Assembly: GCA_963718995.1 (NCBI GenBank)
Contig: CAVRAP010000018.1
Span: 5,173 to 69,172, forward strand
DNA from: UBA4744 sp963718995
GTDB lineage: Bacteria > Actinomycetota > Acidimicrobiia > Spongiisociales > UBA4744
Direction of reading: 5' to 3'
Length of the DNA: 64,000 nucleotides
The notes beneath the pieces are model-generated. The model was given only the letters and a program-made list of their open reading frames with translations, was not told the origin of the DNA and did no database searches. Both the position numbers and the translations under genes were made by a program. This document shows, one piece after another, positions 9,180-18,576 of this stretch; the stretch's first letter is position 1, and each line of letters begins with the position of its first letter.

Positions 9180-9559
9180 AGAACGGTTGAGAGTCTCCGG
9201 TTGATGGCGTCGAGGATGGCTTTGACGGTGGCTGCCGACGCATCGTGGTCCCCGACCAGGGCGCTGCCGACGAGCGACTCGCCGGTCTCGGTGAGGCTGA
9301 CCTGCGCGAGCGCGACCTGCACGACACCGAGGTCCTGGGTGGCGACTGCCTCGAGGTCAAGGTGGATGCGGCCCTCCGTGACCTTCTCGACCGCGTTGAG
9401 TGTCGCTTCGCCGACCAGGCGGGCCCGATGTTCGGGGCCGGCGGACCCGATCGCTTCGCCGGAGAATGTGGTTTCACCCCACTCCAGGGTGATCATCACC
9501 CGGGCATCGTCGCCTTCCACGCTTTCCGAGATTCGAATAATCGCCGGTCGTTCAGTCAT
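9176..9559 (-). CDS. Conserved actinobacterial hypothetical protein
   Basis: This 127-residue soluble protein of unknown function resembles a small family found widely in Actinomycetota. The features are an EATLNAVEKVTEG helix, beta strands such as VVQVALAQVSL, and a C-terminal LVGSALVGDHDASAATVKAILDAINRRL block. The block is reminiscent of the regulatory domain fold of 2-isopropylmalate synthase. That similarity is my impression, not a demonstrated homology. ATG 9559 (MTERPAII) is preferred over a longer upstream reading. The tail overlaps the thioesterase end by 4 bases, and the AAA ATPase gene lies just upstream on the same strand. Confidence 0.6.
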   Translation of the reverse strand: MTERPAIIRISESVEGDDARVMITLEWGETTFSGEAIGSAGPEHRARLVGEATLNAVEKVTEGRIHLDLEAVATQDLGVVQVALAQVSLTETGESLVGSALVGDHDASAATVKAILDAINRRLSTVL

Positions 9560-9591
9560 GGACGGAGGATAGCCGTCCGGTTCATCGGCTC

Positions 9592-11059
9592 CTAGGCAAA
9601 AACTGCTCGACCATCGGCCCACGCCCGGAGAGAGGCCACGTCCTCCCGCCGAGACACAGAGAGGGGCACGGTGGCCGCCAGTTCCTCCATCAAGCTGGCG
9701 GTGGTCAGGTCTCCTTCGTCGGCCAGCGCCCGGTAGAGCGCTCCAACGACGACAGTCTCCAATTCGGCTCCAGAGAAGCCTTCCGATCCTGCCACCAATG
9801 GTGCAAGATCGAATTGGTCGGGGTCCTGCCCACGCTTGGCGAGATGGATCGCGAAGATATCGGCCCGCTCGTCGGTCCCGGGCAGGTCGACGAAGAAGAT
9901 CTCATCGAACCGGCCCCGCCGGAGCAACTCCGGCGGCAAAGCCGACACGTCGTTGGCGGTCGCCACCATGAAGACATCGCCGGAACGTTCCTGCATCCAG
10001 CGCAGGAAGGTGCCCAGCAGTCGCCTGCTGACCCCACCGTCGCCATCGCCGGAAGACGCCAAACCCTTCTCGATCTCATCGATCCACAACACCGCAGGTG
10101 CCATAGCTCCAACAGTCGAGAGGGCTGCAGTGAGTCGTTGCTCGGATTCGCCGATGTACTTGCTGTAGAGACGGGATGGATCCAGCAGAACCAGAGGCAA
10201 CCCCCACGTGTGGGCCAGTGTCTTGGCTACGAGGGATTTGCCACAGCCGGGGACCCCGGTGAGCAGGACCCCCCGGGGCGGGTCGAGACCCGGCAGCGAG
10301 TCATCGGAGAGCATCACCCGGCGGCGCAGCCGCAGCCAGGACTTCAGACCGTGCAGTCCGCCGATGGTGTCCAGCGTGCCGACGTCGGCTTCCACGAGTT
10401 CGAGGATGCCGTCAGCATTGAGCAGTTCGGCCTTGGCGGTGCGAAGGGCCGGTATGTCGGCAGGTGATATCTGGCCGTCGCGGAGGGCTTCTCGCTGAAC
10501 CAATCGTTCAGCCTCCGTGATGGTGAGTCCGAGCAGGGCGTCGACCATCTGATCGATCTCCCTGGCGTTCACAACTACCGGGAACGACCGGGCAGCGAAG
10601 GTCTCGAGGGTTCTCTTGACCAGCGCCGCCAGTTCGGCCCGGTCGGGTGGCTTGAGCGACCACTGATGGGCCAGGCTTGCGATTTCCGGGGGCACCTCGT
10701 TGCGGGGCCCCGTGAGCACCAGAGTCTGGCCTCGTCTGGCTCGCTGAGCCACTTCCTTGATGCGCCGGATGATGATGGAGTCGGAAAGAAGCGGATGAAT
10801 GTCCGCGAACACGAACACGCCGGGGCCGGATAGGTCGCCGACAAACTCGAGCGCCACGTGGGGGTCAATGGTCTGGTATTGCGCGTGGTGACCATCTTTG
10901 GCCAGGCCGCGAGTCGCCGACCACGTCCAAACGGGTAGGTCGAATCGGTCGCGCAGCCTGGCGGATGATGTCGAGCAGGCGTTGCTCTTCCTGGGCCTCC
11001 ACCAGCAGCAGCGGGTATTGCGAGGCGAGGAGCACCGCCAGATCGTTGGTGTTGTCCAT
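9592..11059 (-). CDS. Ycf46-like AAA ATPase, one frameshift
   Basis: This is a cytoplasmic AAA+ ATPase of the Ycf46/COG0464 group, about 488 residues. The N-terminal domain begins MDNTNDLAVLLASQYPLL and contains VWTWSATRGLAK, typical of Ycf46. The C-terminal AAA module has GVPGCGKS (Walker A), LWIDEIEKG (Walker B), ATANDVSALPPELLRRGRFDE (sensor 1/arginine finger) and a lid. The first 35 residues are in another frame. One extra C at 10957-10958 explains the shift, and correcting it joins IIRQ to LRDRFDLPVWTW. A neighbouring GTG at 11062 is an alternative start. The cellular substrate of this family is not known. Confidence 0.85.
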
Positions 11060-11186
11060 CACGAGTGGTTATCGGAACGGTGGGGAGGGGTACTTAGGAG
11101 TCTTGTTCGAGCTTGCGTGAGTAATCCGCACATGTCGCGAGTACGTCACGCCGGAATCGGATGGGTGTCGATGCCACAATGGAGCC

Positions 11187-11603
11187 ATGATGCCCCGGTA
11201 CGAGGTACTTTCCCACACTGCCGACACGGGCGTTGTCGTGCACGCCGCCACGATGACGGCGCTGTTCGAGCATGCCGCCTTTGCCATGTTCGACCTGATG
11301 TTCGGGATTGGTGACCTGCGGGGTGTTGACCGGGTCGAGATCGAAGTCGCGGCGACCACCGTCGAGGAACTGCTGGTCGATTGGCTGAGCACGCTCCTCT
11401 TTGAAGCTGAGACGCGAGACCTGGCGTTGTGTTCGTTCGGGATAGACACGCTGGGCGAGGGACGCCTATCCGGTTGGGCGGTCGGGGTTCCGGTTGCGCC
11501 GGTGGAGCTCATCGGGCCGCCCGTCAAGGCCGTCACCTATCACGACCTCTCCGTAGTTCAATTGGCGAGAGGGTGGTCGGCCCGGGTTCTGTTCGACGTT
11601 TGA
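11187..11603 (+). CDS. Archease (RtcB activating protein)
   Basis: This 138-residue protein matches archease, an SHS2-fold cofactor that speeds guanylylation of the RNA ligase RtcB and allows multiple turnover. Family features are the start MPRYEVLSHTADTGVVVHA with the metal-binding His-Thr-Ala-Asp segment, ELLVDWLSTLLFEAE in the middle, and the C-terminal PVKAVTYHDLSV plus RVLFDV. The gene lies about 0.6 kb upstream of rtcB on the same strand, with mscL between them. The functional pairing is therefore likely, although the genes are separated by a hairpin at 11641-11670. ATG codons at 11187 and 11190 are equally possible starts. Confidence 0.92.
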   Translation: MMPRYEVLSHTADTGVVVHAATMTALFEHAAFAMFDLMFGIGDLRGVDRVEIEVAATTVEELLVDWLSTLLFEAETRDLALCSFGIDTLGEGRLSGWAVGVPVAPVELIGPPVKAVTYHDLSVVQLARGWSARVLFDV

Positions 11604-11640
11604 TCTGGCGCGGAACTTGTGCGAGGCTGCGGGGTCGAAT

Positions 11641-11670
11641 CACCGGGAAGCTGAAAGCGGCTTCCCGGTG
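11641..11670 (+). terminator. Hairpin terminator after archease
   Basis: An 11-bp stem (CACCGGGAAGC / GCTTCCCGGTG) with an 8-base loop is followed by TTGTGTGT. It lies 38 bases after the archease stop and before mscL, so it probably separates the two transcripts. Confidence 0.7.
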
Positions 11671-11751
11671 TTGTGTGTCCGGAAGTCATGGGCGCGCCTA
11701 TTCACCGTAACTATCAGTCCCTGGAAAACCGGGCGTATGAAGGGAGAGCGT

Positions 11752-12132
11752 GTGCTCCAAGAGTTCAAGGATTTCATCAGCAAAGGCAGCTTGATTGACA
11801 TTGCCGTCGGCTTTGTCATGGGCGTTGCGTTTGCATCAGTTGTGTCGACCTTTGTCGGCAGGATCGTCAATCCGCTCATCGGAATGATCTTCAATGTGTC
11901 GAGTCTCGACACCTCACTCACCTTCGGGACGATTGACGAAGCGACCGGCCTGGCGGCCGGAAGTGTTGGAGCCTTCTTGGGCTCCCTGCTCAACTTCGTG
12001 ATCGTTGGATTCGTCATGTTCATGGTCGTGCGGGCCTACAACAAGATGAAGGCCGCCGAGGCGGAAGCTCCGGCCGAGCCGGGCGACGACATTGTTCTCC
12101 TCACGGAGATCCGGGACTCGCTCAAGCGATAG
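11752..12132 (+). CDS. mscL: Large-conductance mechanosensitive channel MscL
   Basis: MscL is a homopentameric membrane channel that opens under high membrane tension and releases solutes during osmotic downshock. The 126-residue product has the N-terminal helix LQEFKDFISKGSLID. TM1 follows (IAVGFVMGVAFASVVSTFVGRIVNPLIG), then a short extracellular loop, TM2 (LLNFVIVGFVMFMVVRAYNKM), and a cytoplasmic tail ending in an amphipathic LLTEIRDSLKR helix. GTG 11752 is chosen because AAGGGAG lies 5 bases upstream. The ATG at 11737 would add five residues. A strong terminator follows at 12153. Confidence 0.94.
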   Translation: MLQEFKDFISKGSLIDIAVGFVMGVAFASVVSTFVGRIVNPLIGMIFNVSSLDTSLTFGTIDEATGLAAGSVGAFLGSLLNFVIVGFVMFMVVRAYNKMKAAEAEAPAEPGDDIVLLTEIRDSLKR

Positions 12133-12152
12133 TTCTCGCACAATACGCGTGA

Positions 12153-12176
12153 AGGGCCGGCCTGCGGGCCGGCCCT
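12153..12176 (+). terminator. GC-rich hairpin terminator after mscL
   Basis: A 10-bp stem (AGGGCCGGCC, loop TGCG, GGCCGGCCCT) lies 21 bases after the mscL stop and 19 bases before the rtcB start. There is no T-tract. Confidence 0.7.
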
Positions 12177-12195
12177 GGCGCGTACAGTTGGACTG

Positions 12196-13623
12196 ATGGA
12201 GCTGCGCCGGATCGCTGAGTGCGTGTGGGAGATCCCCCGCCGCAGAGGGATGCTGGTCCCCGGGCGCATCTTTGCCTCCGAGTCATTGATGGTGAAAGCC
12301 GAAGAAGACCGGGCGGTCCTGCAGGTCGAGAACGTTGCCCACCTGCCGGGGATTGTCGGGGCCTCGATGGCGATGCCCGACATCCACTGGGGATACGGCT
12401 TCCCGATCGGCGGGGTGGCGGCAACCGACGTCGACACCGGTGGCGTGGTCTCACCGGGTGGGGTGGGGTTCGACATCTGCTGTGGTGTGCGTCTGCTGGG
12501 CTCGGCGTACACCGAGGAGGACTTCAACAGGCCGACGCGGCGACGTGATGAACGAACTCGACCGGCGCATCCCGCGCGGGCTGGGAAAAGGGTCGATCGC
12601 CAACGCGGAGTTTGCTCAAGGGCGTCTTGCGGGAGGGAGCCCGGGCCGTTCGCAGCGCCGGGTTTGGATGGGACTCCGACCTCGATCGTTGTGAAGAGCG
12701 GGGGACCTCACGCGGGGCGCAACCCGAATACGTCGGGGAGCGAGCCCTCCAGCGGGGCGCCGGGCAGCTGGGATCGCTGGGCGCCGGAAATCACTTCCTC
12801 GAGGTGCAGGTGGTCGACTCGGTCCACGATGAGCGGGCCGCCCGCGCCTTCGGCCTCGCCGAGGGCATGGTGTGCGTCATGATCCATTGCGGGAGCCGGG
12901 GTCTCGGGCATCAAACCTGTACCGATGAGCTCAAGCTGATGGGCACGGCGATGCAGAGGTACGGGATTGAAGTTCCCGATCGGCAGTTGGCTTCCGTTCC
13001 GGTTGACTCACCCGAAGGCGAGCACTACCTCGGCGCCATGGCCGCCTCGGCCAACTTCGCCTGGGCCAATCGCCATGTGCTGGCCCACGAGGCACGGCAA
13101 GCGTTTGCCGCTAGCCTTCGGGACATCGCCCGAGCGCACCGGCATGCAGCTCATCTACGACGTTGCCCACAATTTGGCCAAGATCGAACCCCATGTGGTC
13201 GAGGGCCAAACCCGCCGCCTGTGTGTGCACCGCAAAGGCGCGACCCGGGCCTTGGGGCCCGGTCATCCCGAACTCCCCGAGGACCTCCGGCCGATCGGCC
13301 AGCCGGTATTGATCCCGGGCAGCATGGGAACCGCTTCCTGGGTGTTGGTTGGAGCGGCGGGAAACCCCGCCTTCGCTTCAGCAGCTCACGGAGCGGGCCG
13401 CCTGATGAGCCGCAAGAAAGCCAAGCAGCGCGAGACCGGCTACGAGGTTCGCCGGGATCTCGAGACAAGCGGAATATCCGTACGTCCCGGTTCGGTCAGG
13501 CTACTCGCTGAGGAGGCCCCGTACGCTTACAAGGATGTCGACGAGGTTGTCGATGCCTGCGCCCGGGCAGGGCTGGCGAACCGGGTGGCCCGCTTGCGCC
13601 CCCTCGGCGTCGTCAAAGGCTGA
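12196..13623 (+). CDS. rtcB: RNA-splicing ligase RtcB, three frameshifts
   Basis: RtcB is the GTP- and Mn-dependent ligase joining 2',3'-cyclic phosphate and 5'-OH RNA ends. The protein is readable only by moving through three frames: breaks at about 12530-12547, 12606 and 13107-13117, each corrected by dropping one base. The result is 474 residues, the normal length. Conserved parts include MAMPDIHWGYGFPIGGVAA, GGVGFDICCGVRLL with the metal-binding cysteine, LGAGNHFLEVQ, MIHCGSRGLGHQ, YDVAHNLAKIE, and the C-terminal HGAGRLMSR with the histidine that is guanylylated. All catalytic residues are present. Archease is encoded at 11187. Sequencing error is more likely than decay. Confidence 0.88.
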
Positions 13624-13626
13624 ACA

Positions 13627-13685
13627 AGACCGTTTTGGCGCCTAACTTGCCTGAATATCGAGCAAGTTAGGCGCCAAAACGGTCT
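13627..13685. repeat. GGCGCCAAAAC palindromic element, copy 1 (perfect)
   Basis: A perfect 24-bp inverted repeat (left arm 13627-13650, 11-base loop, right arm 13662-13685) lies between the convergent rtcB and methyltransferase genes and overlaps the methyltransferase stop codon. The core GTTTTGGCGCCTAACTTGC is shared with copies at 21863, 28460 and 32785. It can act as a bidirectional terminator, but its dispersal suggests a REP-like element. Confidence 0.8.
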
Positions 13686-14474
13686 AGGTGGTGGCGGTGA
13701 TGACCATCACGGGTTTGGGGACCCGCCAGACGCCGTGGGTGGAGATCGTCTGGTGGGCATAGTCCCGCACGGCCGCTTCGACGGCTCGCAGCTCGTCTGC
13801 CGTGAGGGGTGGATCCTCCTCCTGAGCGAAGTGCGTCGTCGCCAGGTACGCCACCGGGTCATCAGGCTCGGCAAACAAGAACGCGTTGTCGAGCTGTTCG
13901 TATTCGGCGTCACCGAAGACCTCGTCGACCTGGATGAGGGCGTCCTCGGCCCGGTAGGCCGCGGTGGCAGTCGCGGCGGCGGGTTTGCGGCCCGTTCTTG
14001 CCACCGCTTCGTCCCACACTGCGTAGAGCGCCCGGCTGTGCTCGCGCGTATTCAGGGTCACGGCCACCGTGCCTCCCGGACGGAGGACCCGATGGGCATC
14101 GCGCAGCGCCCCGGCCCGATCGGGCGCGAACCCAAGCATGTGGTTGAGACACACGACATCGAACGACCGGTCGGCGAAGGGCAGTTGGCCGGCCGTGGCC
14201 GCCACCAGACTTGCCCTGCCTCTCCGGGCCGCGGCCTGGAGCATGCCGGGGAAGAGATCGACACCGACGACCCGGGCCTGGCGGCTTTCGAAGTACGGGA
14301 AGTATCGTCCGTTGCCGCACCCCACGTCCAGAAGTTCGGCTCCCGGGGGAAAGGTATGCGATCGGTCACCCATTGGCGGACGTCTTGGCGGTATTCGGAG
14401 AATCGCTCGTGCATGTCCTGGCGGGCCTGCAGCAGGGCGTCGTCGGTGTACTGGGCGGCCAGGTGGTGGGTCAT
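13684..14474 (-). CDS. SAM-dependent methyltransferase, one frameshift
   Basis: This is a class I methyltransferase of the Methyltransf_11/UbiE-like type, 263 residues after correction. Motif I LLDVGCGNGRYFPYF binds SAM, VVGVDLFPGML carries the acidic residue, and DRSFDVVCLNHML and HRVLRPGGTVAVTLN are post-motif II and III. The N-terminal 45 residues (start MTHHLAAQYTDDALLQARQDMHERF) are in a different frame. The break is at a run of five G on the plus strand (14345-14349). Adding one base restores DRIPFPPGAELLDVG, a classic homopolymer deletion. The substrate is unknown. Confidence 0.75.
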
Positions 14475-14532
14475 CGCGAAGACAGTAATCAGTGCCGGTT
14501 TGGTCTTGCCGCGTTAGGGAGTTGGCCGGGCG

Positions 14533-14955
14533 CTATTCGAAGAGGTCCTTGAGCTGTCTCCGGACGTCGGGGTGGAGCTGCTTGCGGAGGATGATGTCGC
14601 TGCGGTAGCTCCGGTGCACTTTGTCGATCTCACGATCGACCTGGTCTTCGGCTGCGGACAACTCAACCTTGATCTGGGCGAGCTCTCCCTCGAGTTTCAC
14701 AACCCGCTCCCGCAGTTCGAGCACCTTCTTGACCCCTTCGAGGTTGAGGCCTTGTTCGGTCAGTTCCTGAATCAGGGCGAGTCGGTTGAGGTCCTCCTCG
14801 GAATAGCGGCGGGTCCCGCCTGGAGTCCGGTATGGCTCAATCAGGCCCCGGCGCTCATAGATCCGCAGCGTCTGAGGATGGACGCCCGCCAATTCCGCAG
14901 CGACCGAGATCACGAAGACTGCCTGCATTGGTTGGCTTGCCTTACGTTGGGTCAT
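14533..14955 (-). CDS. hspR: Heat-shock repressor HspR (MerR family)
   Basis: This 140-residue MerR-type repressor has an HTH (VISVAAELAGVHPQTLRIYERRGLIEPYRTPGGTRRYS, residues 15-50) followed by a coiled coil (about 75-120). In Streptomyces and mycobacteria HspR represses the dnaK operon and clpB and uses DnaK as co-repressor. Here it is the last gene of dnaK-grpE-dnaJ-hspR, with one base between the dnaJ stop and its ATG, exactly the actinobacterial arrangement. Confidence 0.93.
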   Translation of the reverse strand: MTQRKASQPMQAVFVISVAAELAGVHPQTLRIYERRGLIEPYRTPGGTRRYSEEDLNRLALIQELTEQGLNLEGVKKVLELRERVVKLEGELAQIKVELSAAEDQVDREIDKVHRSYRSDIILRKQLHPDVRRQLKDLFE

Positions 14956-14956
14956 G

Positions 14957-16096
14957 TCACACCTTCAGATGGGAGCGGGGGTTCTCATCGGCTTCGAACT
15001 GATCGTGGAAATCCTGCAGGGCCTTCTTTGCGTCCCGCGACAGTTTGGTCGGCACGACGACTTCGATAGTGGCAAGCAGGTCACCCTTGTGACCGCGCGG
15101 GCGGACCACGCCGCGACCACGAACCCGAAAGGTCTTGCCGCTCTTGGTGCCGGCCGGGACCTTGAGCTTGACGGCTCCGTTCAGGGTCGGCACGTCGATC
15201 TGGGCTCCGAGTGCGGCTTCGGTGAAGGTAACCGGGAGTCTGACCGTGAGGTCATCGCCTTTTCGTTTGAAAATCGGGTGGGTGGCCACGTGGGTCTTGA
15301 CCAGGAGGTCTCCGGCGGGTCCACCGTTTCGCCCCGGCGCTCCTTTGCCCTTGAGGCGGATCGTTGCCCCATCCCGGACACCGGCCGGGATCTTGACGTT
15401 CAGAGTTCTCGATCGCATCTCGGTTCCCCGCCCGTTACATGTATGGCAGGGCTGTTGGACTACGCGGCCCGACCCGGCGCAGTTCCGGCACGGTTGGGTC
15501 ATCGAGAAGAAACCCTGGCTTTGGGCGGTCATCCCCGTACCGCTGCAGACAGGACATGTCTCAACGGAGGTGCCTGGTTCGGCCCCGCTTCCTCGACACG
15601 TGCGGCATGAGGTCTCACCCTGGACACCGACCGCAGTGGTCGCCCCGGCAACAGCGTCTTCGAAGGAGAGGTGCAGTTCGGCGGCCAGGTCGGCGCCGCG
15701 TTGCGGGCCGCTCTGGCTCCGACCTCCGAACCCGAACAGATCGCCGAGCCCGCCACCAGCACCCCCGAGCAGGTCGCTGAGATCTTCCATGCGGATACGC
15801 TGACTGCCGCCACCAAAACCACCTGCTCCACCTGGGGCGCCGTATCCGCGGAAGCCTCCCGAGTCGACCATCTGCCGGACCTGGTCGTACTCCTCGCGCT
15901 GCTCCTTGTTCGATAGCGTCGCGTTCGCTTCGGAGATGTCCTTGAACCTCTCCTCGGCTGCTTTGTCGCCCGGGTTGGCGTCCGGATGATATTTCTGGGC
16001 GAGTTTGCGGTAGGCCTTCTTGATCTCGTCTGCCGACGAAGTCTTGGAGACCCCCAGCACTTCGTAGAAGTCCTTCTCGACCCAATCTCTATTCAT
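14957..16096 (-). CDS. dnaJ: Chaperone DnaJ
   Basis: DnaJ stimulates DnaK ATP hydrolysis and delivers clients. The 379-residue protein has a J domain with HPD at 37-39. A Gly/Phe-rich linker (about 78-130) follows. The zinc-binding region has four CxxCxGxG repeats (CRTCRGSG, CPVCSGTG, CRNCAGSG, CHTCNGRG; about 155-225), and C-terminal substrate-binding domains come last. It is a type I DnaJ of the actinobacterial DnaJ1 kind. Its start overlaps the end of grpE by 8 bases, and hspR follows directly. Confidence 0.95.
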   Translation of the reverse strand: MNRDWVEKDFYEVLGVSKTSSADEIKKAYRKLAQKYHPDANPGDKAAEERFKDISEANATLSNKEQREEYDQVRQMVDSGGFRGYGAPGGAGGFGGGSQRIRMEDLSDLLGGAGGGLGDLFGFGGRSQSGPQRGADLAAELHLSFEDAVAGATTAVGVQGETSCRTCRGSGAEPGTSVETCPVCSGTGMTAQSQGFFSMTQPCRNCAGSGRVVQQPCHTCNGRGTEMRSRTLNVKIPAGVRDGATIRLKGKGAPGRNGGPAGDLLVKTHVATHPIFKRKGDDLTVRLPVTFTEAALGAQIDVPTLNGAVKLKVPAGTKSGKTFRVRGRGVVRPRGHKGDLLATIEVVVPTKLSRDAKKALQDFHDQFEADENPRSHLKV

Positions 16097-16698
16097 GATC
16101 GACCGCTACTAGGGCGGCCCGTAGCAATCGGCCCTTGAGCGTATAGCCACGCCGCATTTCTTGAGTGACGATCAGACGGCCATCGCCGGGTTCCGGAGCC
16201 AGCACGGCTTCGTGCAACTCGGGATTGAACTCGGCCCCGACGGTCGGAACAGGGTCGAGACCCTCCTTGGCGAGCGTGTCGAGCAGCAACATCAAGGTCC
16301 CGCGTACGCCGTCGAGGAGTTTCTTCTCCGCAGGGCTCTCCGCCTCGGTGCTCAGAGCGGCCTCCAGCGTGTCGATGGTCGGCATGAGGCCGACCACGAC
16401 GCGCTCGAGAAGCGCGTTCGATGTTCTCCGCCTGATCGCGCAGCATCCGTTTCCGGAAGTTGTCGAAATCGGCAGCGACGCGCTGAAGGTCCGCCAGATA
16501 GAGCCCGGCCTCTTCGCGGGCTTCCGCCAACTCAGTCAAAAGGATCTGCACGGCAGCCTCGCGGTCCTCAGGTAGCTCTAACCCAAGCTGATGAGGGTCG
16601 ACGTTCGGTGGCTCTGCGTCCACCACGATCTCCGCCACAACGGGTTCATCAATCCGAGGAGAGGACTGCTCCCTTCCATCGCTGATTTCTTGCGACAC
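16089..16698 (-). CDS. grpE: Nucleotide exchange factor GrpE, one frameshift
   Basis: GrpE releases ADP from DnaK. The N-terminal coiled coil (about residues 50-95, with DLQRVAADFDNFRKRMLRDQ) and the C-terminal beta domain (VPTVGAEFNPELHEAV ... GYTLKGRLLRAALVAV) are both clear but lie in different frames. One extra base near 16409-16411 accounts for it: correction gives ENIERALERVVVGLMPTIDTLE and a 202-residue protein. The gene sits between dnaK (5 bases upstream) and dnaJ (overlap), so it is expected to be functional, and an assembly error is the likely explanation. Confidence 0.9.
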
Positions 16699-16703
16699 AG
16701 CGG

Positions 16704-18530
16704 CTAACCCTCGTCGCCTTCGTCGATGATTTCGGCCTCGACCACGTCTTCGTCGTCTTCGGCGGTTTCACCGGCCGAAGCACCCTCGGACGCTTGCTGC
16801 TGGTAGAGCCGCTGTGCCAGAGCTTGTGATGCCCCGAGTACCGCATCCATCTTGGGTCGCAACGTTTCTGGCGTCGCGTCCTTGTTCTCTGTCTCGGTCC
16901 GCAGTTCGGCCAGCGTCGACTCGATGGCGGCTTTTTCCTCGTCATTGAGTTGATCGGCTTGCTCTTCCAGGAGCTTCTCGGTCTGATGGACGACCTGCTC
17001 GGCCTGGTTGCGGGTCTCGGCAGCTTCGCGACGGATCCGGTCTTCCTCAGCATGTGCTTCGGCGTCCTTGATCATGGTGTCGATGTCGTCATCGGCCAGA
17101 GCGGTGCCACCGGTAATGGTCATCGCCTGCTCCTTGCCGGTGCCCAGGTCCTTGGCGGTGACGTGGACGATTCCGTTGGCATCGATATCGAAGGTCACTT
17201 CGATCTGCGGCAGACCCATCGGCGCGGGAGGCAGTCCGGTGAGCCGGAACTTGCCCAGGCTCTTGTTGTCGTTCGCCATCTGCCGTTCACCCTGCAGCAC
17301 GTGGATCTCGACTTCCGGCTGGTTGTTCTCAGCCGTGGTGAAGGTCTCCGACCTCCGGGTCGGGATGGTGGTGTTGCGCTCGATCATCTTGGTTGAGATC
17401 CCGCCCTTGGTCTCGATGCTGAGGGTCAGGGGCGTGACGTCGAGGAGCAGGATGTCTTTGACGTCACCCTTCAGGACTCCAGCCTGGAGGGCCGCTCCGG
17501 CGGCAACGACCTCGTCGGGATTGACGCCTTTGTGCGGGTCCTTGCCTCCGGTCAATTCACGGATGAGGTCCTGAACCGCCGGCATGCGGGTCGAGCCGCC
17601 TACCAGTACGACGTCGTCGATTTCGGCGACTTTGATCCCGGCATCCTTGATGGCTTGATGGAAGGGGGCCTTGCATTTCTCCAGCAGGCTGTCGGTCAGC
17701 TTCTGAAACTCGGAACGGGTCAGCTTCTTCTGGAGGTGGAGTGGTCCCTCGGCCGTGGCGGTAATGAACGGCAGGTTGATCTCGGTTTCGGCCACCGAAG
17801 AAAGCTCGATTTTGGCTTTCTCGGCAGCTTCCTTCAGACGCTGCAAAGCCATGCGGTCTTTGGAGAGATCGACGCCACTTTCCTTCTTGAACTCGGCGAC
17901 GAGCCAATCCATGACGGCATCGTCCCAGTCGTCGCCACCCAGCTTGGTATTGCCGCTGGTCGACTTGACCTCGAACACGCCTTCGCCGATCTCGAGCACC
18001 GACACATCGAACGTTCCGCCACCGAGGTCGAAGACGAGAACCGTGTGCTCGTGCTTCTTGTCGAGCCCATAGGCCAGCGACGAGGCCGTCGGTTCGTTGA
18101 CGATACGGAGCACTTCCAGGCCGGCTATCTGGCCGGCTTCCTTGGTGGCCTGACGTTGTGCGTCGTTGAAGTAGGCAGGCACCGTGATCACGGCCTCGTT
18201 GACCTTGTCACCGAGAAAAGCCTCCGCATCCCGCTTGAGCTTCATCAGAATGCGGGCAGAAATCTCCTGGGCGGTATACATCTTGCCGTCGATGTCGAAC
18301 TTCTTGTCGGTGCCCATGTATCGCTTGACCGACCGAATGGTGCGGTCCGGGTTCGTGATTGCCTGCCGCTTGGCGACTTCGCCGACGAGAACCTCGTCGT
18401 CCTTGAACGCCACCACCGATGGGGTGGTGCGCTGGCCCTCCGCGTTGGGGATGATGGTGGGCTCGCCGCCTTCCATCACGGCGATAGCGCTATTGGTGGT
18501 CCCCAGGTCGATGCCTACTACTTTTGCCAT
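16704..18530 (-). CDS. dnaK: Chaperone DnaK (Hsp70)
   Basis: DnaK is the central ATP-driven Hsp70 chaperone. The 608-residue product begins MAKVVGIDLGTTNSAIAVMEGGEP, has the ATPase motifs VPAYFNDAQRQATKEAG, VFDLGGGTFDVSVLEIG and VLVGGSTRMPAVQDLI, the linker DVTPLTLSIETKGG, and a substrate-binding domain with an acidic disordered tail. It lacks the insertion of Gram-negative DnaK, as expected for Gram-positive forms. GAGGTG precedes the ATG. A promoter is visible upstream at 18577-18605. It is the first gene of the hspR-controlled operon. Confidence 0.97.
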   Translation of the reverse strand: MAKVVGIDLGTTNSAIAVMEGGEPTIIPNAEGQRTTPSVVAFKDDEVLVGEVAKRQAITNPDRTIRSVKRYMGTDKKFDIDGKMYTAQEISARILMKLKRDAEAFLGDKVNEAVITVPAYFNDAQRQATKEAGQIAGLEVLRIVNEPTASSLAYGLDKKHEHTVLVFDLGGGTFDVSVLEIGEGVFEVKSTSGNTKLGGDDWDDAVMDWLVAEFKKESGVDLSKDRMALQRLKEAAEKAKIELSSVAETEINLPFITATAEGPLHLQKKLTRSEFQKLTDSLLEKCKAPFHQAIKDAGIKVAEIDDVVLVGGSTRMPAVQDLIRELTGGKDPHKGVNPDEVVAAGAALQAGVLKGDVKDILLLDVTPLTLSIETKGGISTKMIERNTTIPTRRSETFTTAENNQPEVEIHVLQGERQMANDNKSLGKFRLTGLPPAPMGLPQIEVTFDIDANGIVHVTAKDLGTGKEQAMTITGGTALADDDIDTMIKDAEAHAEEDRIRREAAETRNQAEQVVHQTEKLLEEQADQLNDEEKAAIESTLAELRTETENKDATPETLRPKMDAVLGASQALAQRLYQQQASEGASAGETAEDDEDVVEAEIIDEGDEG

Positions 18531-18576
18531 GTGTTCACCTCGTGAGTCGTTGTTCGCAGAAACTTAGCGTGATCAC

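Noticed and set aside
11612..11680. GGGGTCGAATC near 11633, resembling a tRNA T-loop
   Set aside because: No acceptor, D or anticodon arm can be folded around it; the sequence is explained by the terminator hairpin after archease.
16089..16698. Programmed frameshift in grpE
   Set aside because: No slippery sequence or stimulating structure is evident, and identical one-base shifts occur in many unrelated genes of the window, so sequencing error is the simpler cause.
17532..18545. Long open frames on the plus strand opposite dnaK, and similar ones opposite clpB (7082-8005) and paralogue 1 (37806-38801)
   Set aside because: They mirror strongly coding genes on the other strand, show no family motifs, and are expected at this GC content.
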